A stretch of 64,000 bases of DNA from Tricholoma matsutake (lineage: Eukaryota; Basidiomycota; Agaricomycetes; Agaricales; Tricholomataceae), in the NCBI GenBank assembly GCA_026075535.2, contig AP026540.1:9982001-10046000 (forward strand), written 5' to 3'. Both the position numbers and the translations under genes were made by a program. The notes beneath the pieces were generated by a model. That model was not told the DNA's origin, ran no database searches, and saw only the letters and a program-made list of their open reading frames with translations. Below, in pieces: positions 33,431 through 43,905 of the stretch. Position 1 is the first letter of the stretch, and each line of letters starts with the position of its first letter.

Positions 33431-33540
33431 GAATGCAAGTTCTGAGCTCGATGAGGATCGCAGTATGTCATAGTCACAAAAAGAGATTAGATCTAGATTA
33501 GATTAGATGTCAACTTGCTTGAAGATAGGACCGTATGTTA

Positions 33541-34467
33541 GAGGCCGCCTATTTTGTGCAAACATTTATGGTGCACCAGGCCTAGTCACCACTACTTTGT
33601 ACAACGGAAATAGCCAAGTCAAAATTTCCTATTTTTCTTATTCCTCTGGTAAAAATGCTTCTTTTGGCAAGGGGATCTGATCCTCCAGATGGCTTTTGAT
33701 TTGGACAAAAATTGACTGAGATATAAATTTTTCTGACTATGAGTTTGGCCAGATGATGTAATGCCTTCTAAATATGGAAAGTACATAATGTACATTGACC
33801 AAAAATGGATTTACCCATGCAACACCCATGTTATTAATTGAAAAACATCTATGCGAGAGGATTGGTCTGTTGAGCTCTGGGTGCCCTGAGCATGCTCTGC
33901 AGCCACACATACACAAAATTTTGCCCGTAAAAGCTGAAGTAATGTGCAATGAAACTAAAAGCCATTGTGCATTTACTATTTACTGCAATTGTGTCTGATC
34001 CCCAGCCAGTATAGTTCAGTGGAAAAAGAAAAAACATTGTCGGGCAGATTTGGCCACTGTACAAAAGTAGTGGTGACTAGGCCTGGTGCACCATACATGT
34101 CCAAAAAAGGTCCATTTTCTTATCCCTCTTTGTAAACAAAATGGCAAGAGAGATTTTTTTATCAAAGCAAAACTGGACAAGTTTTTTGTTGCAATCCAGT
34201 CCAAATTGGCCATTAGGATATATATGCCCCAAAACATGAAAAATGGCAGCTTTGAACCAGTAATGCAATTTCCCCTTCAAAAATAAAATTTCTTGAGCAA
34301 ATTCAGTGACCCGAATTTGCTCCAAACCACCCTCTTTCTACCTTTCTTATGCTTTTCAAGCTTTTCTCCTTTGTTTGACCCTGATTCTGGAGGTCCAGGG
34401 AGCCATAATCTTGGGACATTGTCTATTTTTCTGGCCAATTTGGCCACTGCACAAATTAGGTGGCCTC
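33541..34467. mobile_element. TA-flanked MITE (outer), interrupted
   Basis: Ends gaggccgcctattttgtgca (33,541 on) and gaggccacctaatttgtgca (reverse complement, ending 34,467) are inverted repeats. TA flanks both sides (33,539-33,540 and 34,468-34,469), as for Tc1/mariner-like elements. Without the nested copy the unit is about 400 bp and has no coding capacity. Confidence 0.65.
33569..34093. mobile_element. TA-flanked MITE (nested)
   Basis: Ends tggtgcaccaggcctagtca and its exact reverse complement, about 35 bp with a single indel, are flanked by TA on both sides. It lies just inside the left end of the outer MITE. Its inner end shares the block gtRcagtggccaaat with the outer element, so the two are related families. 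No coding capacity. Confidence 0.7.
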
Positions 34468-34789
34468 TAAGTGAATGGCACCTATGATATGAGTAGATGT
34501 ATACACAATCTTTCTAATATGAATACAGGACTAGTACTCAGTCTGGTTGATATAAGTGTCCATATGTCGATTTGATATGAATCTTGATCAGCAGAGGTGC
34601 AAAAGGATGGATCTTTCCACCCCGAGCCAGATATATTTTGGCTGGTCTTGCGAAGACAATGCCTTCTCAAAATAATATGGCTCCACCGATGGCAAATCAG
34701 GACCCTTAACATCTGGGTTTTGGGCTGAAAAGGTTAAGGCTTGATAAGGCCTTAAAATATCCAAAATAACAAAAATATTTGCAATTCTT
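34468..34789. other. Unassigned DNA before tandem array
   Basis: No gene seen. A/T-rich non-coding sequence leading into the first degenerate unit of the tandem repeat. Confidence 0.4.
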
Positions 34790-36150
34790 ATATATGGTCT
34801 GAAAAGGGTATTTAAAGGATGGTAGCATTGACAAATTTCAACAGTGCACTCAGAATTGAGCTTTCAAAATTTATGGTAGTAGCTGAACAAATAGTATACA
34901 GATGTGAAATTTGATGAACAGAGATATCAAGTGTGATTGATCAGTGAAATTCAGAAAAGCGTGACAAAAATCCACCTGTTGTCCCAACACTTATAAAGGA
35001 TGGTAGAGATGGCAAATTCTGCCAGCTATATCAGGTGGGTTCTGTCGATCAGCAGCTGCCAGGAAGCAGTTGCTTCTGATGATCTGGAAGCCATGCAGGA
35101 ACAGGCCTTGAAGTGTCAGACTGACAAATCTGTGAAATTTAGAAAAGAGTGATGAAAATCCACCTGTTGTCCCAACACTTACAAAGGACGGTAGCAATGG
35201 CAGATTCAGCCAGCTATATCAGGATGGCCTCACTGATCAGCTGCTGCCTGGAAGTGATTACTTGAGAATATTTGTAATAATTGTGAGTATAGACCATGAA
35301 GTATCAGACTGGCAAACCTCTGGAATTGGTAAAAGCATAGTGCATCAGAAAAATTTACAAAAGATGGGCAGAAAGCCACCTGTGGTCCCAACCTTTATAA
35401 AGGACAGCAGCGGTGGTGGATTCAGCCAGCTATACCAGGTGGGCTCTGCTGATCGGCAGCTGCCAGGAAGCAGTTGCTTCAGAAGTTCTGTAAGACATGC
35501 AGGAAAAGGCCTCAAAGCATCGGACTGACAATTCTGTGAAATTTAGAAAAGAGCAATGAAAATCCACCTGTTGTCCCAACACTTATAAAGGATGGTAATG
35601 ATGGCAGATTCTGCCAGCAATTGCAGGAGGGCTCCGCTGATCAGCAGCTGCCTAAGAGCAGTTACTTGAGAAGATTTATATGAAGTATGTGAAAACATCA
35701 GATTGACAAACCCACAGAATTGGTAAAAGTGTCATAAATCAGCACAATAGGCAAAAGATCAATGAAAACACACCTACAGTCCCATAATGATGGGAGATTA
35801 CACGATATGTCAGAAAGGCTCTGCAGATCAACTGTTGTCTGACAGCAGTGGCTTGAGAAGGTCTGTAAGAGATGCGAATGTAGGGCATGAGATATCTGAC
35901 TGTGCTGAGTCTGTGGAATGTGTAGAATAGTGGCTATAAACCACCTGTAGTCCAAACCTTTATGATATAGTGCAAGAGTGGTGAAATGCATAACCTATGC
36001 CAGAAAGACAGCCCTTACAAATTGCTACACAGAAGCAACTGGTTGCAAAAGTCTATAAGAAATGCTAGCACAGATCATATGCATCAGAAACACAGGCCTG
36101 CAAATGTAATGACAGAATGAGCAAAAATTACCTGTAGTCCCAACACTTGG
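34790..36150. repeat. Tandem repeat array, unit about 188 bp
   Basis: The phrase tccacctgttgtcccaacac followed by ttataaaggatggtag recurs at about 34,971, 35,159, 35,375 (altered), 35,563, 35,768 (altered), 35,939 and 36,127, with a degenerate copy near 34,790. Spacings are 171-216 bp, with exactly 188 bp seen three times. Each unit also holds a gatcagcagctgcc palindrome-like block and agactgacaaatctgtg. Units are diverged, so the array is not recent. No coding capacity. Confidence 0.85.
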
Positions 36151-38601
36151 AAGTCTGGGTGACTTCTACCGTAAGCACCAACATTGATATCTCTCAGACA
36201 CTGTTCTCCAAATTCCATACATTACAAGGTATGTAGGAGATGTAAATCTGTGGCTTTAGAAAAAGACCGGATATATATCGTCTGGAGCACCAATTCTGTC
36301 ATCAGTTGTCTGGACTCTGTATCCAGTAAGATGGGTAAGAAATATGAGCCCACTTCATCCTGGTGTATGCAGACCAGGAGTATGATCCCCAAGACCCTTG
36401 GGAGGGGCTGTTCAGAAGCTGGATTCTTGTCTGGGTTTGCACACATCTTCCTCTTCGTCCACTATTAACTCTGTCATGTGCAGGCATTCAAGCACATCTT
36501 TACCTAGTTTGGTAGAGAAAGAGGTGAAAGCGACAAGATCGGGCAATGCTCATATCCATGGCATGACTTGGGTCACTACAGCCTCCCTGGCCTATGTAGC
36601 CATGCAGGTGAGCTGGGAGTTGGCACGCTAGTAATCCACTACTGATGACCAACCAGCTTCACTTCGCATTATCATCCTCTTTGGTGTTCTGTCAGTCAGA
36701 CACCGTGACAGATTCCGAACGATTTTACTAAAGCATCTTGGACTTCTTGGATGATCCAGAGGAGAAGGAAGAGGTGGGTGATCTGTTGAACTGGTGGAAC
36801 TGGTAGGTGTCAACAAATTGAATTCACTGTTCCAGCCATTGGCAACAGCTGATTCTCCTGATAGCCAGGTATTTCCAAGCTATGTCGTACATGAGCATGC
36901 AGTAACAAAACAGAGTGTGCTAGCCAAACTGAAGGAGCAAAGGACCCTGAAGCAGGTGCAGTTGAATGGGGGGGTGTCGTAAAGTACCAGCTAGCTTTAG
37001 ATTTGCAATGCAATTGGTTTTCTTACAAGCAGCAAATGAAATTAGAGTGACTGATCAGAGGGTAAATCAATGGCATGCACTGGTCTGATCACTGCAGATG
37101 GGCGTTTCACCACTAGAAAGTTTTTCATGCACACTAAACAGGGGGGTTAACAGTGTAAGGAACATATTACAAGTCTGAGGTACGAGGACTCATCTTTATA
37201 ACCCAATGAACATGCCATCAAAATACAGGTTTAAGTGTGGTGCCAAATAAGCTTTCTTTTGAAAGTCAGCCCCTACAGATTTTCAAGGTCAGAGGGATCT
37301 TCCGACATGCAGATTTTGGACCCAAAGGGAAACTAAGTCTCATGGTTCACTCCAACTACCAACAACCACCACTCCATCTCCACCTGCCACCACTCTCATG
37401 CACACTGCTACAACAGCACCCTAGGGTAAGTTTTTTTTCCTTCATTTTTTACTCAACTAATTAATTGTTTTTCTGTGTTATTTAGGAACCAAACTCCATC
37501 TCACGAAGGGTCTCGATGTGAACCAAGCTACCACACCAATGGCCGCCAAATCTCCCCTCCCTGTGCAAGCAGGATATGAGGGTGTTGATAAGGTTTGGGA
37601 GTGAGCAGGGGGACACCAGGAGACCCCACAAGGGGATACCCACCCGGTGAGCACCCACAATACAACATCAGACTCAAACGAGTGCCATGTACCCAGGACA
37701 ATGAGGAATAGACCCAGGACCCCATGACAACGACAAAATGAAGAAGCCAGCACCAATGCCAGCAAAGGCACCAGCACCAGTACACCCAAACAACCGGAAT
37801 CAATCCTGCAGGCCCCAGCAACACCCAAACAAGGCACTGAGGTCCAACCACAGCGACAAACAACACACCACCTGCCTCCAGCCCCATGAGCAACTGCTTG
37901 TGGGGTGGATTGTGGGTGGAATGACAAGACAATGGGGCTGCCACAACATTGTGGGTGAACGGAGGAGGTGACAGATGATACCTACCAATGACACCAACAC
38001 TGCCAACACACAACCCCGACATACAACTCCATGATGATGATGAACAGCCCCAGGACCCCACAATGATGATGACAAAATGACGACATCAGTACCGACACCA
38101 GCACCAGCATGAACAACAACAATGCCAGCACAAACAATGATGCAAACAATGACAATGACAATGATGGGGAGGCCATTAAATGACACCCATGATGACCAGC
38201 ACCCCCTCCCACCACTGTGAGCAACTGCTTGCGGGGTGGAGACAGGGTGTGAGAGGCATGGAGATGGAGAGTGGCGGCAACAGCAGCAACTAGTCTAAAG
38301 GATGTTGTCGACGTCTCTTGGGCTATAGCTAAGTTGTTTTTTTTGTTTATCATTTCATTTTGTTATCAACAAAAATTTTAGGTACTAACTACTACTATGA
38401 CGACTAGTGCCCACAACAAGGAGCAGCACCCCAAGATTGTGGGTGCTAGCACTTGAGGATGATGCCAGCATGCCCAAATGACCGCAGCTGACCCGGCAGG
38501 CCCCAGCACCAGTGGAACAACAATGACGGGTTCGACTACCACAAACAAAGCACCATCCACCTCCAGCCTCACAAGTAACTGCTTGTGGGGTGGATGGTGG
38601 G
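36151..38601. other. Repeat-rich DNA without recognised gene
   Basis: Short frames only. The part from about 37,500 to 38,600 is low-complexity, with many caccagcaccag / caacaatgac words and several copies of a hairpin-forming phrase (agcaactgcttgtggggtgg) that also occurs in the adjacent hAT-like element. It may be an older, diverged relative of that element. Confidence 0.45.
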
Positions 38602-39858
38602 TAGTGCTTAAAAGTCTGGTCTGGTCCCAGTTTTTACCCTCCTCGAGGGAGAACTGGGACCAAGACCGGTTCTTATATTTCATGTAAACTACGAAAACTG
38701 AACTGGACCCTACAGGGCCAGTCCGTATCGGTTACATATCGGTTCATAGACTGGTTTTGACCAGTCTATGGACTATATACTATTACATTTGATACAAAAA
38801 ACTAATAAAACAAAACAAGAAAAAAAAAAGAAAAAAAAAGAAACCACCCTGCAAGCAGTGGCTCACGAGGCTGGATGTGGGTGCTGGGGAAGGCTGGTTA
38901 ATACAGAAAGGAAAGATAATGGCCCCCTCCATCTCGCACTTTGAGCGAGGAAGGGGGCTGCTGCTCTCATTGTCATTGTTGTCCCCATTGTGGCTGCTGT
39001 TGTTATTGTCATTGTTGTCCCCATTGTGGCTGCCAGGTGTTGTCGTTGTCATCCCCAGCCGACATTTGGCTTCGTCGTCCCCTCGTTCAGTCGTGGTACC
39101 TCATCCCTTGTGCGTTCACCATTTGATGCCAGTTTGTTGCCCATCATTGTTGGGGTGATATGGGATGTACCTGGACTTGGCGTTGTTGGCAAAGTAGCAC
39201 CCACAATCCACCCCACAAGTAGTGGCTTGTGAGGCTGGAAGTGGGTGTTGTCAGTGTTAGAATATACATAAAATCTAAGAAAGAAACAAGATATTAGTTA
39301 ATTACAAATGAAAGTAAAGATTAAAAGAGTACTTACCTGGGGCACAAACAATGACAGATGTTGTTTGTGCCCCAGTTGTGGATGAGGCCATTGTTGTTGT
39401 GGGGGTGGGAGAGAAACCGAGTCGCAAAACACATTGTGGCTTGTGGCAATACAGTACAAATAAGTATAAACATATAAATGAAACATGTAAATGCATCAAA
39501 AATGCGTAAATGAAAGTGCATGTGACCATGCAAACAGATGCAAATGGTCAGTGCTATTTAAACAACTTACATTTCCCTCTTTTCATTCGGGCATGCCCCA
39601 AGTTGTACACATATATAATATAATAATTATATGTATGCATACTTTTGTTACCATCTAAGTTAAGGACTGTGAGTTTGGTCCTGAACTGGTCTACACCAGT
39701 TTGCGATGGTTATATTAAGTAGTCACAAGAATAAGAACTGAGGACCAAACCGCTTCAGGAACTGGTTGAACCGGGACTGATGGTCCTCTAGGACCAGTTA
39801 CAATTTTGGTTCAGTCCAGTCTGGTCCTCAGTTCTTGGGACCGGACCTTTAAGCACTA
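38602..39858. mobile_element. hAT-like non-autonomous element, copy 1
   Basis: 1,257 bp between terminal inverted repeats tagtgcttaaaagtc... and ...gacctttaagcacta. It is flanked by a perfect 8-bp target duplication ATGGTGGG (38,594-38,601 and 39,859-39,866). An 8-bp duplication with TIRs of this type marks the hAT superfamily. Subterminal accggt/aaccgg words repeat near both ends, as expected for transposase binding sites. No transposase is visible. It is nearly the same as copy 2 but lacks about 113 bp. Confidence 0.88.
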
Positions 39859-40080
39859 ATGGTGGGTGGAATGGTGATGACAGCCAAGGGGGAAGGGAGG
39901 CGACACTGACAGGGAGACCACCTGGGGGAATGAGGGGGAGGAGGGGAGATGGTGGGGAGGGAGAACAAGAACAACAATGCCACTGCCATGCTGGTTCCAA
40001 AAAAATGTATTTGCATTTGCATGTAACAGTAGTTGTACAGTCCCAAGAAATACTATATCTTGATACTAAGTGTTCTATAA
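39859..40080. other. Spacer between hAT copy 1 and the LRR/F-box-like gene
   Basis: Short non-coding interval starting with the right target duplication of the element. Confidence 0.5.
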
Positions 40081-40407
40081 TTATGAATTAATTTTGAATA
40101 TATTAAGTGGCACCACATCGAAGCGATGTTCATCTGGAGGCTGCAGATTTGAGCATTTGGCCAGAGATGCATGTGGAAAATAATGGGCAAAGGAATCAAT
40201 CTCTTCCTTGTAACACATCAGTACCCCAAGACTAATGGCAGTGAGCACCTCATCAGTGTGTTGGTCATCACTCCCATCTTCAGGATTGTGATCACAATCC
40301 TGCTCTGGCAGAGAGCCGCCTTAATCTACATCGTCTGGTTCTGAGTCTGTGGTATCACTGCCCTCCACGTCCTCCTCCTGGTCCAACTCTAACCCGTTAT
40401 CTTGGTC
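40081..40407 (-). pseudogene. Detached acidic tail in frame with the upstream gene
   Basis: Past the TGA that ends the 449-residue gene, the same minus-strand frame stays readable to 40,081, broken only by a TAA near 40,322. It codes an acidic stretch (DQEEDVEGSDTTDSEPDD) and a segment with GVLMCYKEEIDSFAHYF. This suggests the ancestral protein was about 100 residues longer, or that two neighbouring frames agree by chance. Confidence 0.45.
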
Positions 40408-41757
40408 TCAAAAAACATAGTTCTCTAGCCAGAGTGACTCTGTGCACCATTCAGGGAAGACGATGCAGGTTTGTCGAATAGAGGGAAGATGAATGTGAGA
40501 CATTAGGTTTGCGATTCCAGGCTCAAGGATGAGCATGAGTTCCATAAGCATGGGCCATTTGATTTGCAGTAAATCAGTGGGGATGAGCTCAATGCCATGA
40601 ACAGCAATAACAGTGTCCTCCAGTTGAGGTAATGGAACTAAGAAGTTGTAGAAGGTCCAGGGTGTGGATGCATAGAGCCCAGGCTGAGGCACAGCGAGAC
40701 CCAGGGTCATGACGGTGAGATGTTTGATAGATGATTGGAAAGTGCTGGCAGCAAAATCAATGCAACAAGTATCAGCCAAATAAAAGTGCCCTGTTTCCAA
40801 TAGTGGAGTATCTATCCTGACCATAGGAAGTAAGGGACTGGCATGGTAGTGACCTGCTGCCTGAATAAAGAGCTTGGTGGCAGCAGATAAATGGACTGTC
40901 CTGAGATCACGCAGCCAATTTACTTTGACAGAGATTTCGACTTTGGTCAGGTTTTTTGTGATAGTGCGGAAGTCTGTGAACAAGGCCTCTGTGCTCACCA
41001 GGGCGTGGTGAAGAGTAGAGCCATACTCTGTGATGCTGTGCACACTTGTACAACACATCATCAGCACTGTGACAGAGGGAAGCTTTCCAAATAACACCTT
41101 TCCAATTCCATCGGTATTGACAACAAGGCGTTTAAGTCTAGGGAGCTTGATTTGATATCTGACAGGGGATGTCTGATGCCTCCTCAAGATGCAGGTGGGG
41201 ACTCCTCTCATCACAGTATACAGGTGTTTGAGGTTTGGAAACACAGGAATGGTGATGAAGTGAGTGAATGGTGATCTAACTTCAATGCAAAGCTCAGTTA
41301 AGGCATCGAAAGCATGTCTTCCTTCCAACATGTCAAATATTTGATCAGTGATTCCAGTATGCATTGTTGATTGATGGTTGTCTGACTCAACTACCACCAA
41401 ATGCATTGACATGTTTGATGTTCGCAAGCTGTCTATCAGATCCAGCCATCGCCCAAAGTGGAGGAATGTTTTAGCAACTGGTGCTTTGTGAGAGGCCATA
41501 TTGTTGTCAAATTTGATGTCAAATATTGCAAAAGGGTTGGGGTGATTATCAAGGATAGTACGGAAGGTAGTGGATGTATGTTGGAGAGTAAGCCAGTGTA
41601 GATGAACTTCTGAGCATGCAATACTGCTGGAATGGGACAAGCTAATAAAACTGAGTCCTATGATCCAGTCGATTACTTCATAGCATAGGGAACCATATGG
41701 ATAATTGCTAGGAGGCATGATCAGAGAGGAGTGATTAGTCTCAAGGGGTGGTCTCAA
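40408..41757 (-). CDS. LRR/F-box-like protein, uncharacterised
   Basis: A single 449-residue open frame without introns. I do not recognise a family by sequence. The layout resembles basidiomycete F-box/LRR-like proteins: an N-terminal part with YEVIDWIIGL and HWLTLQHTSTTFRTIL, followed by repeated hydrophobic segments of 25-40 residues such as FPNLKHLYTVMRGV, LPRLKRLVVNTDGIG, LPSVTVLMMC and SIKHLTVMTLGLAV. Substrate-adaptor function would be a guess. It lies in the repeat island, 220 bp from a hAT element, and its TGA (40,408-40,410) may be premature. Confidence 0.6.
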   Translation of the reverse strand: MRPPLETNHSSLIMPPSNYPYGSLCYEVIDWIIGLSFISLSHSSSIACSEVHLHWLTLQHTSTTFRTILDNHPNPFAIFDIKFDNNMASHKAPVAKTFLHFGRWLDLIDSLRTSNMSMHLVVVESDNHQSTMHTGITDQIFDMLEGRHAFDALTELCIEVRSPFTHFITIPVFPNLKHLYTVMRGVPTCILRRHQTSPVRYQIKLPRLKRLVVNTDGIGKVLFGKLPSVTVLMMCCTSVHSITEYGSTLHHALVSTEALFTDFRTITKNLTKVEISVKVNWLRDLRTVHLSAATKLFIQAAGHYHASPLLPMVRIDTPLLETGHFYLADTCCIDFAASTFQSSIKHLTVMTLGLAVPQPGLYASTPWTFYNFLVPLPQLEDTVIAVHGIELIPTDLLQIKWPMLMELMLILEPGIANLMSHIHLPSIRQTCIVFPEWCTESLWLENYVF

Positions 41758-42326
41758 TGAGAATCTTTTGCATCTGTTTTCTATCGACTGCTTTTGCTCA
41801 CTTTGCTGTCAGATTCTTACTAAGAAACTCAACGGTGTTGCAAATACTTACCCGTGTCACAAAGCCCGCTGTGGTGCTTTTTTGTGGTTGCCTCACCCAT
41901 GGGACATATTTCATGGCCTTGATGTCACAGTTGCAGCTGTGTAATAGCCATCTGACCAACAATACCGAGGTTGTGGCCAGAGGGCACAGCTATTACAGCA
42001 ATCTGAAAGTTACCTTGATACATGGTTGATCTAGGGTTGATTTCAAGTTCTCCAGTATTATGATGGTCTGTCTGACCTTCCAGGCATCCAATTCTATGTG
42101 TCCAATCTTATACATCATCCTCGGCAATTAATCTTGATAGTTGCCAGATATAATGTCATAGTCAATGCATAGCTGGACGATTGGATGACTCCAGCCCTAT
42201 TCTCCACCCCCATGCCCAGGTTGGTCCCTCCCCTATTCCTCTCATCTATTTCCATTCTGCTAAGCTTGGTTCTAGCCTCTGCCTCTTGTTCATCTTTTTA
42301 GACTTGCTGCTGGTTTTGCCAGTTGA
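41758..42326. other. Intergenic, no gene recognised
   Basis: Between the divergent LRR/F-box-like gene and the protease-like pseudogene. Short frames without motifs. Confidence 0.4.
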
Positions 42327-43272
42327 ATGTGGCCAGAAGATTCAAATGGCACCAGTGTCAGTTTGAAAAGAAAAATTGGTGATGTAACTGTCAATGAAAA
42401 GTTGACTGTTAAACAGCCACATAAAAGATTGAGAGTTAGCAGTAATAAAAGTTCTGATACAACAGGTAATGAAGTTTACCATATCTCAGTCCCTCTTGGT
42501 ATAATATGGAGCAATAACAGTTGTGCATATGACTCTGTCTTTTCTATCCTTTATGCAGTGTGGAAGACTAATCCAGAGTATTGGAGTCATACTTTTGGTT
42601 CTATAAATGATGATATACTTGAGGATATATGCAATGGATATCAAAGTCATTTAGATGGTCAGACTTTATTAGAAAATGTGAGGGACATATTTAGATGACT
42701 TAAGAATTGCTGGCTTGCAGTGGGGTAGGCATACATCAGTGGTTAGATTATTACAGCTTATGTTTACAACACCCACTCAAATTGTGTCCTCACAACTTAC
42801 ATGTTCTCAAGAACATACATTGACTCAGGCTCAAACTCATCAACATTCTGTTCGGTCTTGCATTTTGTCTTCTGGAACAAGTCCTTATGTATCAATACAA
42901 GATTGGATTCAGAATCATCAGGAAGGTTCAATGTCTAGATGTTCTGAATGCAATCAACATCTCATATGTTCATATTCTTTTGTGTTGGTTCCAGCTATAC
43001 TTATCTTTGAATTTGAAGGAAAAAATTTAAAAATAGACCCAGAAGTGACAATTTTTAGCAGAAATAATCAGCCTTTTACAATAAAACTAAAAGGTATTAT
43101 CTATCATGGAGAAGCACATTATATATCATGCATTGTTGTTAATGAGCAACTATGGTTTCACGATGGTATTACAACTGGTGCTAACATGGTATATGAGGGA
43201 CTATTGCAATCTACAACAGATCTAATGCATTGCAGAGGGAAAGAAGCAGTTGTGGCAATATATGCAAAGTGA
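42327..43272 (+). pseudogene. Ubiquitin-specific-protease-like (C19-type) gene, frameshifted
   Basis: Two plus-strand frames (to 42,698, and from about 42,691) form one protein if the frame shifts near 42,685-42,700. The first holds the Cys box GIIWSNNSCAYDSVFSILYA, with Cys placed as in USP peptidases. The second holds a zinc-ribbon-like C-x2-C pair (SRCSECNQHLIC), LIFEFEGKNLKID, and the His/Asp box YHGEAHYISCIVVNEQLWFHDG. The order Cys box, zinc ribbon, HYxxxI...WFHDG fits a C19-like fold common in repeat-associated genes of Agaricomycetes. Catalytic residues look kept, but the frameshift should inactivate it unless an unseen intron removes it. Confidence 0.6.
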
Positions 43273-43399
43273 TGGTGAAATGCAAACTGTGCATTACATT
43301 ATGGATTATGAACTTCTGTGATCCTGTTTCCATATCTAGTCCTCACCTAGTAACAATTATAATGATAACTTCTTATAGGAATAACTTGAACTGTAATAT

Positions 43400-43583
43400 T
43401 GGAAGGGAGCTGGAGCTTCCAACACTCAAGGACATGAAACTATAAGGAACTTAGTATAATTCGAGGGGGGATTCTAGAATACAATACACAAGTATTCGAG
43501 TATAGCCTATATACTAATGGAATAACATGTGATAACAGAGTTGCATGTGATAATGGTTTGATGATGTAAGAGGCACTCTTACA
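43400..43583. repeat. Left LTR of the 3.7-kb element
   Basis: 184 bp, TG...CA ends, preceded by the target duplication AATAT. Confidence 0.85.
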
Positions 43584-43845
43584 CTCTCTCATACTCCAAA
43601 AAAATGACCAGGGGGGGGGTTGTATCAACAAGTCACACACTTTACACGTCGGTGAAAACATTGAGTTGCCTGGTAGTGGACTGATGATGAAAGTGGGCAT
43701 TGAACGTCACAGGCATTGATGAGGACTGGTGTTGATGAGGACAGGGACAGGTGTTGAAGAGGGCGGGGACAGGTGCTGACGAGGACAGGGACAGGTGTTG
43801 ATGAGGACATTGACAAGGATGGGCATGAACAAGGGTGTGAACAGG

Positions 43846-43905
43846 GCTGGTGACATGGACGGGGCTGGTGATGTGGACGGGGCTGGTGATGTGGACAGGG
43901 CTCGG
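43846..43905. repeat. 18-bp minisatellite inside LTR element
   Basis: The unit ctggtgatgtggacgggg is repeated about three and a half times, next to looser repeats of gatgaggacagggacaggtg from about 43,715. Confidence 0.75.

Noticed and set aside
34790..36150. CRISPR-like array
   Set aside because: Units of about 188 bp diverge along their whole length; there are no short identical repeats with unique spacers, and the genome is eukaryotic.
43400..43583. Direct repeats as a simple segmental duplication
   Set aside because: TG...CA ends, equal length with the partner at 46,951-47,134 and a 5-bp target duplication outside the pair identify them as LTRs.
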